In this document: positions 17,209 to 27,053 of the stretch, piece after piece
Numbering within the stretch: the first letter of the stretch is position 1
Layout of the letters: the number at the start of each line of letters is the position of its first letter
From: Collimonas sp. PA-H2
GTDB taxonomy: Bacteria; Pseudomonadota; Gammaproteobacteria; Burkholderiales; Burkholderiaceae_D
Assembly (NCBI RefSeq): GCF_002564105.1
Contig: NZ_PDBX01000002.1
Span: 62,001-126,000 of the forward strand
Reading direction: 5' to 3'
DNA length: 64,000 bases
Position numbers and translations under genes: made by a program
The notes under the pieces: model-generated
Told to the model about the DNA's origin: nothing
The model's database searches: none
What the model saw: the letters and a program-made list of their open reading frames with translations, nothing else

Positions 17209-17510
17209 AGCATCTTTTATTTTATTTAATATGCATTGCATGAGTGATTCGGATATCAGCGCGTCGTCTGACAGCAATTCGATTTTATAAGAAAAGTCCC
17301 TGCTTAAACCTTCGACTGCTTCGAGCTTATTAATCAGCAGCTCGGCCTGCGGACCGTCGTTGTTGACGAACGAAACCCGCAGGATACTTTGAGGACCGCC
17401 TCATGCACTACGCTTAGGAAGCCAATATCCAACGGCTTTTCGTCGTCTGGAATATCAGCTATCGACGTGTATTTCTTCGAAAATTTAGAAATCGATATAT
17501 CCCAACTCAT
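17209..17510 (-). pseudogene. Frameshifted remnant of a small hypothetical gene
   Basis: One frame starts at 17510 with MSWDISISKFSKKYTSIADI and reads about 40 sensible residues (to ...VHEAVLKVS) before turning into Ser/Thr/Arg-rich sequence and stopping at 17334. A second frame, open from about 17399, has no start of its own but encodes sensible sequence: RVSFVNNDGPQAELLINKLE, then EAVEGLSRDFSYKIELLSDD. The two halves look like the N- and C-terminal parts of one protein separated by a frameshift or small internal deletion near 17360-17400. I do not recognise the family. Confidence 0.5.
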
Positions 17511-17724
17511 GGATGTGCTCCTGTCCGTTCTTACCAGATCACATGCCAATCGCTTTACGAAGAAGCTGAATGACTGCGACCTCCTCCCAACTTTTTCACG
17601 GCTTTGCCGATCAACGGCGATAGATTCGCAATGCCCCCACTAAACGGACAGTCGCCCTTGTGCAATCATCAAAACTACCCTAGTTTACAAAGAGTAGCAA
17701 CCAGATTGAACAAGGAGGATGTCA

Positions 17725-18123
17725 ATGAAAAAACTTCTCTTGTTTGTAGGTTGGGTATTGTTCACGAGTGCCACGACGGCACACGCTCAAGAAAAATCCT
17801 ATATCGTCGGTGATGAACTTAGCCAGTTTGTCAGCCAGCCGGTTTCCGTCATTCGTGCGCAAGACCAGATGAGCTTTCGCTTCCAGTTCAAGAGTGACAG
17901 TACGGCGTATCTAAATGTCGGCATCGGCATCTCTGGAACCATAATAAAAAACTACAGCGGCACATGGAAGCTCAATCCGAAGCAAACTTTGGTGTGTACT
18001 ACCTGGAATTCTGTTGACATCAAAAATTGGTGCTTCGGCTATTACCACGAGGGCGACGGCGTGAAAATGTATACGTATGGCGGCCCGAATAATCCGCACG
18101 TTGAGTTTGGGACGGTGAAGTAA
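17725..18123 (+). CDS. Small secreted hypothetical protein
   Basis: About 132 residues: a signal peptide (residues about 1-22, ending AHAQ), then a beta-rich segment with 'FRFQFKSDSTAYLNVGIGISGT' and a C-terminal part with two cysteines (LVCTTW and NWCFGYY) that could form a disulfide. The ATG at 17725 has an ideal AAGGAGG 6 nt upstream, which excludes the in-frame ATG at 17719. The family is unknown to me. It lies alone in the AT-richer patch after tRNA-Arg. Confidence 0.65.
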   Translation: MKKLLLFVGWVLFTSATTAHAQEKSYIVGDELSQFVSQPVSVIRAQDQMSFRFQFKSDSTAYLNVGIGISGTIIKNYSGTWKLNPKQTLVCTTWNSVDIKNWCFGYYHEGDGVKMYTYGGPNNPHVEFGTVK

Positions 18124-18198
18124 TCGGCGCCTCAAGATTGTTCTTCATAATGACAATGAGACCGTCAAAAAAAATTCGGGCATGGAGGCACATTCGAA

Positions 18199-18288
18199 AT
18201 GTCTAACGTCATCACCGCTGATACCTATGTTCTCCGTGACTGGAACGCAGACTGGTCCCAAAATAGGCGCACAAAAATCATCACTTAA
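18199..18288 (+). CDS. Possible 29-residue ORF
   Basis: MSNVITADTYVLRDWNADWS... ends at a TAA, with GGAGG about 10 nt upstream of the ATG. The ribosome-binding site is the only support. It could equally be the broken 5' end of a longer gene, since the region around it carries other gene debris. Confidence 0.25.
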   Translation: MSNVITADTYVLRDWNADWSQNRRTKIIT

Positions 18289-18495
18289 AAGACGGCTTCA
18301 CTGACTTTCGCGTCCCTTATGCAAGGTGACGAACATTTGCAGTCGCCCCTGCCCAATTAGTCCCGCAGGTTTCCAGCCCCGGCAACTACTTGCATAAATA
18401 GTTTCCACGTGGGAACATACCAATTGTGGGTGTTCGCGTACAAGGTCATCAAGCAAAGGCAACGACGGCGATATGCGCAAACCGGCCGCCAATAA
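18289..18495. other. No recognisable gene
   Basis: Between the possible short ORF and the terminator at 18496 there is only a 64-codon minus-strand frame without a ribosome-binding site or known motif. Confidence 0.4.
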
Positions 18496-18525
18496 AAAAA
18501 CCGGCGACTTATATCACCGGTTTTT
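18496..18525 (-). terminator. Terminator after the Arg-rich secreted protein gene
   Basis: Stem AAACCGG/CCGGTTT with a long AT-rich loop, A7 on the left and T5 on the right. It can serve minus-strand transcription of the adjacent gene and any plus-strand read-through. Confidence 0.75.
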
Positions 18526-18559
18526 GTCGCGCAAGCAGCGCATGCTCATCCTGTCGAAA

Positions 18560-18850
18560 TCAACGCCGCTGCGGATAGATATCGCGGCCTGCCCTGTCGA
18601 TCTGCTGGCGCAGGGCGCGCCGCTCATCCGGCGACATGCGGTTGCGCGCATTGCCATCGCCTGGTTCGGCGTTGCGTTCGCGGCCTTGCCACTGTTCGCC
18701 TGGCGCAGGACCACGGCGTGGTTCATACTGAGAGGGCGGCATGCGGCGCTCGCCACGCTCCTCAGGTCCCCGGTCGGAACGTGCAGAGGCGCCCATCATT
18801 GCCGACAGCAATAATAAACAAACACTGATTTTCCGAAACTTCATCATCAT
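18560..18850 (-). CDS. Small secreted Arg/Pro-rich hypothetical protein
   Basis: About 94-96 residues: a signal peptide (about residues 1-23, ending MGASA) followed by a strongly basic, Arg/Pro/Gly-rich, probably disordered chain. The end, 'MSPDERRALRQQIDRAGRDIYPQRR', resembles a C-terminal motif seen in small secreted proteins of Burkholderiales. It is divergent from the ompR-like gene, an arrangement that may mean shared regulation. No enzymatic motif; function unknown. Confidence 0.65.
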   Translation of the reverse strand: MMMKFRKISVCLLLLSAMMGASARSDRGPEERGERRMPPSQYEPRRGPAPGEQWQGRERNAEPGDGNARNRMSPDERRALRQQIDRAGRDIYPQRR

Positions 18851-19015
18851 ATGGACTTCTTTGCTGTGTGTTCAGGATAACGGTTAAGATTAATCGTCAC
18901 GAATTCAGTGTAAGCTCCTCGACTTATCGCCATAAGACGATTTTGGTAAAGTTTGTAACACTTTGTAATCCATGGGTCCTAACTGTATTTTTGATGCGCA
19001 CTCTGAAGTTACCAT

Positions 19016-19777
19016 ATGACCATGAATACGATCAACACCCCAACACAAACATCCACTGCCCACCAACATAAAATTCTGGTGGTCGACGACGACATTCGCT
19101 TGCGCGATCTGCTGCGGCGCTATCTGACGGAGCAAGGCTTCCAGGTGGTCACGGCGGAGAACGCGCAGGCCATGAACAAGTTGTGGATACGCGAGCGTTA
19201 CGACCTGCTGGTGCTCGACCTGATGCTGCCGGGCGAAGACGGCCTGGCCATCTGCCGCCGTTTGCGCGGCGCCGGCGACCAGACGCCGATCATCATGCTG
19301 ACCGCCAAGGGCGAAGACGTGGACCGCATCGTCGGCCTGGAAATGGGAGCGGACGATTATCTGCCGAAGCCGTTCAACCCGCGCGAACTGGTGGCCCGCA
19401 TCGGCGCCGTATTGCGGCGCAAGGGTCCGGACGAACTGCCGGGCGCGCCGTCGGAAACGCCGCAATCCTTCGAATTCGGCGAATTCGTGCTGGACCTCGG
19501 CACCCGCACCCTCAAAAAGAACGGCGAATCGATTCCCCTGACCACCGGCGAATTTTCGGTGCTCAAGGTATTTGCGCGGCACGCACGGCAACCGCTGTCG
19601 CGGGAAAAGCTGATGGAGCTGGCGCGCGGCCGCGAATATGAAGTCTTCGATCGCAGCCTGGATGTACAGATTTCGCGCCTGCGCAAGCTGATCGAGCCGG
19701 ATCCGGCCAGCCCGCTTTACATTCAAACGGTATGGGGGCTGGGCTACGTGTTCATTCCGGAAGGCCAGCCGCGTTGA
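19016..19777 (+). CDS. ompR: OmpR-type response regulator
   Basis: A 253-residue two-domain regulator. The receiver domain has the acidic pair DDD (about residues 24-26), phosphoacceptor D68 in 'LLVLDLMLPGEDG', and the conserved T/K switch positions ('MLTAKGED' and 'LPKPFNPRELVARI'). The C-terminal winged-helix DNA-binding domain ends in 'VQISRLRKLIEPDPASPLYIQTVWGLGYVF', the OmpR/PhoB recognition segment. Start ATG at 19016 or 19022. It is followed after 54 bp by its probable cognate kinase. The OmpR name follows similarity and order; osmoregulation here is not shown. Confidence 0.9.
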   Translation: MTMNTINTPTQTSTAHQHKILVVDDDIRLRDLLRRYLTEQGFQVVTAENAQAMNKLWIRERYDLLVLDLMLPGEDGLAICRRLRGAGDQTPIIMLTAKGEDVDRIVGLEMGADDYLPKPFNPRELVARIGAVLRRKGPDELPGAPSETPQSFEFGEFVLDLGTRTLKKNGESIPLTTGEFSVLKVFARHARQPLSREKLMELARGREYEVFDRSLDVQISRLRKLIEPDPASPLYIQTVWGLGYVFIPEGQPR

Positions 19778-19831
19778 TGCCTGTTTGCGCGGCATGGCTT
19801 TTCTCCAACGAAGGTTGCATCGCGTGGTCGC

Positions 19832-21169
19832 ATGGTAACCACTAACCGCCTGGCCTGGCTGAAAAGCGGTCTGCTGTGGCGGACCTTTTTCATGCTGGCG
19901 TTCCTGATCACGGTCAGCATGGTGACCTGGATCGCCAGCTTCCGCATCGTCGAGCGCGGCCCGCGGGCGCAGGCGCTGGCGGCGCAGATCATCTCGATCG
20001 TCACCATCACCCGCGCCGCCCTCACCCACTCGGCGCCCGACTTGCGGCGCGAGCTACTGTTCGACCTCGCCAGCAACGAAGGCATCCGCATCTATCCGCT
20101 GGAAGACACCGACCAGATCGATCCGCCGGTCGACGATTCCATCATGCCGGACCTGGAAAAGGAAGTGCGGGCAAAGCTCGGCAACCAGACCCGGTTTTCT
20201 TCCAAGGTCAACGAGATCGGCGGCTTCTGGGTCAGCTTCAAGATCGACGGCGATGAATACTGGCTGGTGCTGGACCGCGAGCGGGTCGAGCGCGGCTCCG
20301 GCGTGCAATGGCTGCAATGGGCCAGCGTGGCGCTGATACTGTCGTTGCTGGGCGCGATGTTCATTTCGACCCTGATCAACCAGCCGCTGTCGCGCCTCAC
20401 GGCTGCCACCCGGGCGGTGGCCAAGGGCTTGCAGCCGGACCCCTTGCCGGAAACCGGCCCGACCGAAATTGAAGAGGCCAACCGCAGCTTCAACCAGATG
20501 GTCAGCGATTTGCAGCGCATCGAATCGGACCGCGCGATCATCCTGGCCGGCATCTCGCACGACCTGCGCACGCCGCTGGCGCGCATGCTGCTGGAAGTGG
20601 AAATGGCGAACCTGTCCGACGACGCCCGCAGCGGCATGCAATCCGACCTGGCGCAGATGGATGGCATCATCGGCCAGTTCCTGCATTACGCCAAGCCGAC
20701 CGACACCAGCAGTTTCGAGCGGATCAACCTGAGCGAACTAATCGAGAATGTAGTGCAAACGGCGGAACGCCAGTCTGATATCCGTATCCTGGCCCAGATC
20801 GCGCCGGATATCCATGTCTCCGGCAACGAGACCGAACTGCGCCGCGTGCTGAACAATGTCATCGAGAATTCCCGCCGCTACGGCAAGAAGGACGGCGACG
20901 ACTGCGTCACTATCGATATCAACTGCCAGGCGCGCCAGGACCGGGCTATCGTGATCCTGGCCGACCACGGCCCCGGGATTCCCGATAGCGAAATAGACCG
21001 CTTGCTGCGGCCGTTCACCCGCCTCGACGTCGCCCGCGGGCAGGCCAACGGTTCCGGCTTGGGGCTGGCGATTGTCAGCCGCATCGTCAAGCAGCACGGC
21101 GGCAAACTGCGCCTCAGCAACCGCGAAGGCGGCGGCTTGTCGAGCCAGATCGAACTGCAGCTGAGCTGA
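19832..21169 (+). CDS. envZ: EnvZ-like sensor histidine kinase
   Basis: A 445-residue membrane sensor kinase. Two membrane segments (about residues 18-38 and 162-182) bracket a periplasmic domain; then a HAMP linker (about 183-235), a HisKA domain with phosphorylated H243 in 'GISHDLRTPLARML', and an HATPase domain with N box 'NVIENSRRYGK', G1 box 'DHGPGIPDSE' and G2 box 'GSGLGLAIV'. It is the expected partner of the upstream response regulator. The stimulus cannot be deduced. Confidence 0.92.
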   Translation: MVTTNRLAWLKSGLLWRTFFMLAFLITVSMVTWIASFRIVERGPRAQALAAQIISIVTITRAALTHSAPDLRRELLFDLASNEGIRIYPLEDTDQIDPPVDDSIMPDLEKEVRAKLGNQTRFSSKVNEIGGFWVSFKIDGDEYWLVLDRERVERGSGVQWLQWASVALILSLLGAMFISTLINQPLSRLTAATRAVAKGLQPDPLPETGPTEIEEANRSFNQMVSDLQRIESDRAIILAGISHDLRTPLARMLLEVEMANLSDDARSGMQSDLAQMDGIIGQFLHYAKPTDTSSFERINLSELIENVVQTAERQSDIRILAQIAPDIHVSGNETELRRVLNNVIENSRRYGKKDGDDCVTIDINCQARQDRAIVILADHGPGIPDSEIDRLLRPFTRLDVARGQANGSGLGLAIVSRIVKQHGGKLRLSNREGGGLSSQIELQLS

Positions 21170-21180
21170 CTTTTATTTAA

Positions 21181-21666
21181 TCAGCGTGCGAACAGCAAGG
21201 CCACGGCTTCCGCCGCAATGCCTTCTTCCCGTCCCAGGTAACCCAGCTTCTCGTTGGTCTTGGCCTTGACGTTGACCTGGCCGGCGGCGATGCCGCAATC
21301 CTCGGCGATATGCGCCACCATCTGCGGGATATGCGGCGCCATTTTCGGCGCCTGGGCGATGATGGTCGAATCGATATTGCCGACCACATAGCCGGCTTCG
21401 CCGATCAAACGTACCGCTTCCCGCAGCAGCTTGCGCGAATCAGCACCGGCAAACTGCGCGTCGGTATCGGAAAAATGACGGCCGATATCGCCCAGCGCAG
21501 CGGCGCCGAACAAGGCGTCGATGATCGCATGCAGCAGGACGTCAGCATCCGAATGGCCCAGCAGGCCGGTTTTATGCGGAATCGTCACGCCGCCGATGAT
21601 CAATGGCCGTCCGACCTGCAAGGCGTGGCAATCGTAACCCTGGCCGATGCGAAACTGCTGATTCAT
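21181..21666 (-). CDS. ispF: 2-C-methyl-D-erythritol 2,4-cyclodiphosphate synthase
   Basis: A 161-residue enzyme of the non-mevalonate isoprenoid pathway, converting CDP-ME 2-phosphate to the cyclodiphosphate with release of CMP. The metal-binding 'GYDCHAL' (residues 9-15) and '[19 protein letters not shown]' motifs are intact, as is the C-terminal '[20 protein letters not shown]'. Length is typical. It lies 10 bp downstream of ispD, the usual pairing. It is convergent with the EnvZ-like gene, with only 11 bp between stop codons. Confidence 0.97.
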   Translation of the reverse strand: MNQQFRIGQGYDCHALQVGRPLIIGGVTIPHKTGLLGHSDADVLLHAIIDALFGAAALGDIGRHFSDTDAQFAGADSRKLLREAVRLIGEAGYVVGNIDSTIIAQAPKMAPHIPQMVAHIAEDCGIAAGQVNVKAKTNEKLGYLGREEGIAAEAVALLFAR

Positions 21667-21676
21667 GCCCGCTCCT

Positions 21677-22375
21677 TCATACCTGCTCCTTTAAAAACAT
21701 TTCTGCCAGGGCGACGTCGTGCGGCAGCGTCACCTTGAAATTACGCGGACTACCCTCGACCAGGCGCGGCCGCAGGCCCAGCAACTCGACCGCGCCGGCC
21801 TCGTCGGTGACGGTGCCGGCCAGCGTCAAGGCGCGCACCAGCAGCCCATGGCGGAACATCTGCGGCGTTTGCGCCGCCCACAGCCCGCTGCGCTCGACGG
21901 TTTGCGCCACGCGCGCATTCTGGTCGCCGCGCTTGAGGGTATCGACCACCGGCAGTGCTAGCAAGCCGCCCACCCGGTCATCTTTCAAGGCCGCGATCAG
22001 ATGCGCGATCAAGCCTTGGGTCAGGCCAGGGCGGGCGGCGTCGTGCACCAGCACCCAGTCGTCCTCGCCCACCTGCTCCTTGATCGCCTGCAAGCCGTTC
22101 AGCACCGATTCATGGCGGCTGGCGCCGCCCTGGAACAGTACCGTCACCCGCCCCTGCAAATGCGGCGCGGCCGCCATCAGGCCGGCGATATAGCCGTCAT
22201 CGGGGCTGACCACCACGAATACGTGGCTGATCTCGCTGGCGGCGGCAAATGTCGTCAGGACATGCGCCAGCATCGGCTGGCCGGCCAATGGCATATATTG
22301 TTTCGGGATCGCGGTTCCCAGCCGGGCGCCGACACCGGCAGCGGGAATCAGCGCAAAATAAGGGGATGCATTCAT
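21677..22375 (-). CDS. ispD: 2-C-methyl-D-erythritol 4-phosphate cytidylyltransferase
   Basis: A 232-residue cytidylyltransferase preceding IspF in isoprenoid synthesis; it forms CDP-methylerythritol from MEP and CTP. The nucleotide-binding loop '[21 protein letters not shown]' near the N-terminus and '[12 protein letters not shown]' in the middle are diagnostic. I take the ATG at 22375; a TTG two codons upstream is the only alternative. Forms an operon with ispF and is divergent from mfd. Confidence 0.96.
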   Translation of the reverse strand: MNASPYFALIPAAGVGARLGTAIPKQYMPLAGQPMLAHVLTTFAAASEISHVFVVVSPDDGYIAGLMAAAPHLQGRVTVLFQGGASRHESVLNGLQAIKEQVGEDDWVLVHDAARPGLTQGLIAHLIAALKDDRVGGLLALPVVDTLKRGDQNARVAQTVERSGLWAAQTPQMFRHGLLVRALTLAGTVTDEAGAVELLGLRPRLVEGSPRNFKVTLPHDVALAEMFLKEQV

Positions 22376-22639
22376 GCGCAATGGGCTCGCTGGAGTTGCT
22401 GAAGAAATGTCATGAATAATTTAGATAAATAGCGAAAAACCGCGCATAGCCTGCATTCCGTGGCGGAAATCGGCAATTCAGCCCGTGGTTTATAATGCGG
22501 CTCTGAATTTTAACTGTCAAATCAGGCGTATTGTGGCTTTTTTTGACCATGCAAGACCACCGGCAGGCCATGTGCATCCCATCGGTTGCGTCATCGCTTG
22601 CTTCAGCGCTTGCCTTACGTTTCATGTTAACAGGCTCTA

Positions 22640-25600
22640 ATGTCCCTTGATCTAGAAAAATTGCTGCCCAAGCCAGCCACGCGCTTCGCCCTGCCGGCCC
22701 TGCACGGCTCGGCCGATGCCTACGCCCTGGCGCAGGCCGCGCTGGCGCTCAAGCCGCAACAACGCATGCTGGTGGTAATCGTGGCCGACGCCACCGACGG
22801 CCAGCGCCTGCGCACGGAAATTCCGTGGTTCCAGGCCAGCGGCGAGCAGCCCAACGGCTTGCGCTGCCATTTGCTGCCGGACTGGGAAACCCTGCCCTAC
22901 GACGCCTTTTCGCCGCACCAGGACCTGGTGTCGGAACGTCTCGCCACGCTATATGAAGTGCAGAGCGGCCAGTGCGACGTCTTGCTAGTGCCTGCCACCA
23001 CGGCGCTGGTGCGGATGGCGCCGCCCTCTTTCCTGGCCGGCTACACCTTCTTTTTCAAGCAAGGCGAGACGCTCGATGAAGCGCGCCTCAAATCGCAGCT
23101 GACGCTGGCCGGCTACAGCCATGTCAACCAGGTCATGTCGCCCGGCGAGTATTCGGTGCGCGGCGGCCTCATCGATATTTTCCCGATGGGTTCGGTGCTG
23201 CCCTACCGGCTCGACCTGTTCGGCGACGCCATTGAAACCATCCGCACCTTCGACGCCGACACCCAGCGCTCGCTCTACCCGGTGAAGGAAGTGCGCCTGC
23301 TGCCGGGCCGCGAATTCCCCATGGACGAAGCCGCGCGCTCGGCTTTCCGCAGCCGCTGGCGCGAAGTGTTCGAAGGCGATCCCTCGCGTTCGGCGATCTA
23401 CAAGGACATCGGCAACGGCATCGCCTCGGCCGGCATCGAGTACTACCTGCCGCTGTTCTTTGAAGATACCGCAACCCTGTTCGACTACCTGCCCGAGAAC
23501 GCCACCTTCGCCCTGGTGGGCGACATCGACGGCGCCATTCAGCGCTTCTGGGGCGATACCCAGTCGCGCTATAAATTCCTGAAATCGGACCGCGAGCGGC
23601 CTCTGCTGGCGCCGGAAGCCCTGTTCCTGACCGCCGAAAATTTCTTCGGCCTGGCCAAACCCTTCGGCCGCTGGGTGATCCAGCACAGCGACGCCGCCTC
23701 CGACCTGTCGGCGCCGATTCCGAATATCGCCGTCAACCGCCGCATCGACGACCCGCTGACCAACCTGCGCTCTTATCTGCTGCAGAGCGGCAGCCGGGTC
23801 ATGATCTGCGCCGAAACCAACGGCCGCCGCGAAACCTTGCAGCAGTATTTCAATGAATACGACCTGCCGCTGGCCTTGTGCGACGGCTACGCCGATTTCA
23901 TCACCTCGAAACACCAGCTGATGCTGGGCGTGGCGCCGCTGCACGCCGGCTTCGAGCTGCCTCAGCTAACCTTGACCTTCATCACCGAAACCGAACTGTA
24001 TGCAGGTTCCGGTCGCAGGATAGGCAAGAAGAAGCAGGAAGGCGCGACCCAGGTCGAATCGATGGTGCGCGACCTGTCCGAGCTGAAGATCGGCGATCCG
24101 GTGGTGCATATCAATCACGGCATCGGCCGCTATATGGGCCTGCTCAGCATGGACCTGGGTGAAGGCGAGACTGAATTCCTGCATCTGGAATACGCCAAGG
24201 ACACCAAGCTGTACGTGCCGGTCTCGCAGCTGCACGTGATTTCGCGCTACTCAGGCGCCTCGCCGGAAGACGCGCCGCTGCATGCGCTCGGCTCCGGCCA
24301 GTGGGAAAAGGCCAAGCGCCGCGCCGCCCAGCAAGTGCGCGATACCGCGGCCGAACTGCTCAATCTGTATGCACGGCGCGCGGTGCGCCAGGGCCACGCC
24401 TTCGAATATTCCGCGCACGATTACGAAGCCTTCTCCGAAAGCTTCGGCTTTGAAGAGACCGCCGATCAGGCTGCCGCCATCAATGCCGTTATCAAGGACA
24501 TGACCAGCGGCAAGCCGATGGACCGCCTGATTTGCGGCGACGTCGGCTTCGGCAAGACCGAAGTCGCCTTGCGCGCCGCCTTTGTCGCGGTGCTGGGCGG
24601 CAAGCAGGTCGCCATCCTGGCGCCGACCACCCTGCTGGCGGAACAGCATGCGCAGACTTTTGCCGACCGCTTTGCCGACTGGCCGGTGAAAATCGCCGAA
24701 CTGTCGCGCTTCCGCTCCGGCAAGGAAATCACACAAGCCATCAAAGGCATGGCCGACGGCACGCTGGACATTGTAATCGGCACCCACAAATTATTATCGG
24801 ACGATATCAAGTTTTCCCGGCTGGGACTGGTGATCATCGACGAGGAACACCGCTTCGGCGTGCGCCAGAAGGAAGCACTGAAGGCGCTGCGTTCGGAAGT
24901 CGACGTACTGACGCTGACCGCCACGCCGATCCCGCGCACGCTCGGCATGGCACTGGAAGGCTTGCGCGAATTCTCCATCATCGCCACCGCGCCGCAAAAG
25001 CGCCTGGCGATCAAGACCTTCGTCCGCAGCGAAGGCGAATCGACCATCCGCGAAGCGTGCCTGCGCGAGCTGAAACGCGGCGGCCAGGTCTACTTCCTGC
25101 ACAATGAGGTGGAAACCATCCAGAACCGCAAGGCCATGCTGGAAGCCTTGTTGCCGGAGGCGCGCATCGCCGTCGCCCACGGCCAGATGCACGAGCGCGA
25201 CCTGGAAAAGGTGATGCGCGATTTCGTCGCCCAGCGTTTCAACATCCTGCTCTGCACCACGATCATCGAAACCGGCATCGACGTACCGACCGCCAACACC
25301 ATCATCATGCACCGCGCCGACAAGTTCGGCCTGGCGCAGCTGCACCAGTTGCGCGGCCGCGTCGGCCGCTCGCATCACCAGGCTTATGCCTACCTGCTGG
25401 TGCATGACGTGCAAGGCCTGACCAAGCTGGCGCAGCGCCGCCTGGACGCGATCCAGCAAATGGAAGAACTGGGCAGCGGCTTCTACCTGGCCATGCACGA
25501 CCTGGAAATCCGCGGCGCCGGCGAGGTGCTGGGAGACAACCAGTCCGGCGAGATGCACGAGATCGGCTTCCAGCTGTATTCCGACATGCTGAATGAAGCG

Positions 25601-26086
25601 GTGCGTTCGCTGAAGAACGGCAAGGAGCCGGACCTGGCGGCGCCGCTGGCCAGCACCACCGAGATCAATCTGCATGTGCCGGCCCTGCTGCCCAACGATT
25701 ACTGCGGCGACGTCCACGAGCGGCTGTCGATCTACAAGCGGCTGGCCAACTGCAATGCGCAAGACAAGATCGACGACCTGCAGGAAGAACTGATCGACCG
25801 CTTCGGCAAGCTGCCGGATCCGGCCAAGGCGCTGATCGAAACGCACCGGCTGCGGATTTCCGCCAAGTCCATCGGCATCGTCAAGATCGACGCCCACACC
25901 GATTCGGCCTTGCTGCAGTTCTTGCCGAATCCGCCGATAGACGCCATGCGCATCATCGATCTGATCCAGAAAAACCGCCATATCAAGCTCAACGGCCAGG
26001 ACAAGCTGCGGATTACCGTCAACATGCCGGACCTGGCGGCGCGCCTGACCCAGGTCAAAGCCACCATCAAAGCCCTGGCCGGATGA
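22640..26086 (+). CDS. mfd: Transcription-repair coupling factor Mfd
   Basis: An 1148-residue DNA translocase that removes RNA polymerase stalled at lesions and recruits UvrA. The N-terminal UvrB-like part is followed by the RNA-polymerase-interacting CarD-like domain (about residues 480-560, 'LKIGDPVVHINHGIGRYMGL'), then RecG-like helicase motors with Walker A GDVGFGKTE near 633, the DEEH box near 733, motif III 'TLTATPIPRTL' and the translocation motif region 'HQLRGRVGRSHHQAYAYLL'. The C-terminal UvrA-binding-masking domain is present. Full length for the family. Confidence 0.98.
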   Translation: MSLDLEKLLPKPATRFALPALHGSADAYALAQAALALKPQQRMLVVIVADATDGQRLRTEIPWFQASGEQPNGLRCHLLPDWETLPYDAFSPHQDLVSERLATLYEVQSGQCDVLLVPATTALVRMAPPSFLAGYTFFFKQGETLDEARLKSQLTLAGYSHVNQVMSPGEYSVRGGLIDIFPMGSVLPYRLDLFGDAIETIRTFDADTQRSLYPVKEVRLLPGREFPMDEAARSAFRSRWREVFEGDPSRSAIYKDIGNGIASAGIEYYLPLFFEDTATLFDYLPENATFALVGDIDGAIQRFWGDTQSRYKFLKSDRERPLLAPEALFLTAENFFGLAKPFGRWVIQHSDAASDLSAPIPNIAVNRRIDDPLTNLRSYLLQSGSRVMICAETNGRRETLQQYFNEYDLPLALCDGYADFITSKHQLMLGVAPLHAGFELPQLTLTFITETELYAGSGRRIGKKKQEGATQVESMVRDLSELKIGDPVVHINHGIGRYMGLLSMDLGEGETEFLHLEYAKDTKLYVPVSQLHVISRYSGASPEDAPLHALGSGQWEKAKRRAAQQVRDTAAELLNLYARRAVRQGHAFEYSAHDYEAFSESFGFEETADQAAAINAVIKDMTSGKPMDRLICGDVGFGKTEVALRAAFVAVLGGKQVAILAPTTLLAEQHAQTFADRFADWPVKIAELSRFRSGKEITQAIKGMADGTLDIVIGTHKLLSDDIKFSRLGLVIIDEEHRFGVRQKEALKALRSEVDVLTLTATPIPRTLGMALEGLREFSIIATAPQKRLAIKTFVRSEGESTIREACLRELKRGGQVYFLHNEVETIQNRKAMLEALLPEARIAVAHGQMHERDLEKVMRDFVAQRFNILLCTTIIETGIDVPTANTIIMHRADKFGLAQLHQLRGRVGRSHHQAYAYLLVHDVQGLTKLAQRRLDAIQQMEELGSGFYLAMHDLEIRGAGEVLGDNQSGEMHEIGFQLYSDMLNEAVRSLKNGKEPDLAAPLASTTEINLHVPALLPNDYCGDVHERLSIYKRLANCNAQDKIDDLQEELIDRFGKLPDPAKALIETHRLRISAKSIGIVKIDAHTDSALLQFLPNPPIDAMRIIDLIQKNRHIKLNGQDKLRITVNMPDLAARLTQVKATIKALAG

Positions 26087-26132
26087 GTTTGTTTACCCGA
26101 TTGTTCATATTTTAGTAAAGCCACAGCGAACC

Positions 26133-26993
26133 ATGAATCTTATCTTGCAAAGCCTGAACGCAGACCGCAGCGCCATTGACCGCATCGCCAGCCTGGCCGA
26201 CGTTACGGCGGAAGACATCAGCAGCGGCGGCCGCCATGCATGGCGTTGCGCCGGCGTCGCCTATTCCGCCAGCTTGAAAGCACTGATCGATGCCGCCTGC
26301 TATGGCGCCTGCATCGATTGCGCCTGGCTGCCAGCGGCGCCGAAACTGGGCGCGAAACTAGCTGACTTTAAATTGCTAGCCATGGACATGGATTCGACCC
26401 TGATCACCATCGAATGCATCGACGAGATCGCCGACATGCAAGGCCTGAAGCCGCAGGTCGCGGCAATCACCGAAGCCGCCATGCGCGGCGAACTGGAGTT
26501 CAACGAGAGCCTGACGCGGCGCGTTGCCTTGCTCAAGGGCCTGGAAGCCTCAGCCTTGCAGCGAGTGTACGACGAACGGCTGCAACTGTCGCCGGGCGCG
26601 CAAACCATGCTGACGGCGGTCAAGGCGGCCGGCATCAAGACCTTGCTGGTCTCTGGCGGCTTTACCTTTTTCACCGATCGCATGAAAGACGCTCTCGGCC
26701 TCGACTACGCCCATTCAAACGTGCTCGAAATCGTCGACGGCAAGCTGACCGGCAAAGTGGTCGGAGGCATCGTCAACGCCGAGGAAAAGAAAAACACGGT
26801 CGAGCGCGTCTGCGCCGAACTGAATATCGCCCCCAGCCAGGCGATCGTCATGGGGGACGGCGCCAACGACCTCAGCATGATGAGCATCGCCGGCCTCTCG
26901 GTGGCCTTCCGCGCCAAGCCGGTGGTGAGAGAAAAAGCCAGCGTGGCCTTGAATTTTGTCGGTTTGGATGGCATCTTGCCTATATTGGCGTGA
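26133..26993 (+). CDS. serB: Phosphoserine phosphatase
   Basis: A 286-residue HAD-family phosphatase catalysing the last step of serine synthesis. The nucleophile motif 'AMDMDSTLI' is near residue 85, motif II 'LLVSGGFTFFTDRM' in the middle, and motif III/IV 'IVMGDGANDLSMMSIAGLSVAFRAKPVV' near the C-terminus. The first 80 residues form the poorly conserved ACT-like N-terminal region found in proteobacterial SerB. It starts 47 bp after mfd. Confidence 0.96.
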   Translation: MNLILQSLNADRSAIDRIASLADVTAEDISSGGRHAWRCAGVAYSASLKALIDAACYGACIDCAWLPAAPKLGAKLADFKLLAMDMDSTLITIECIDEIADMQGLKPQVAAITEAAMRGELEFNESLTRRVALLKGLEASALQRVYDERLQLSPGAQTMLTAVKAAGIKTLLVSGGFTFFTDRMKDALGLDYAHSNVLEIVDGKLTGKVVGGIVNAEEKKNTVERVCAELNIAPSQAIVMGDGANDLSMMSIAGLSVAFRAKPVVREKASVALNFVGLDGILPILA

Positions 26994-27053
26994 TTTCCCA
27001 GGAAATCGGCGCCGACGGTAACGTTAAATCCTGAATAACATAGAAGGAAAAAC

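Noticed and set aside
18298-18492. 64-codon minus-strand frame
   Set aside because: No ribosome site or motif; could be gene debris but nothing supports it.
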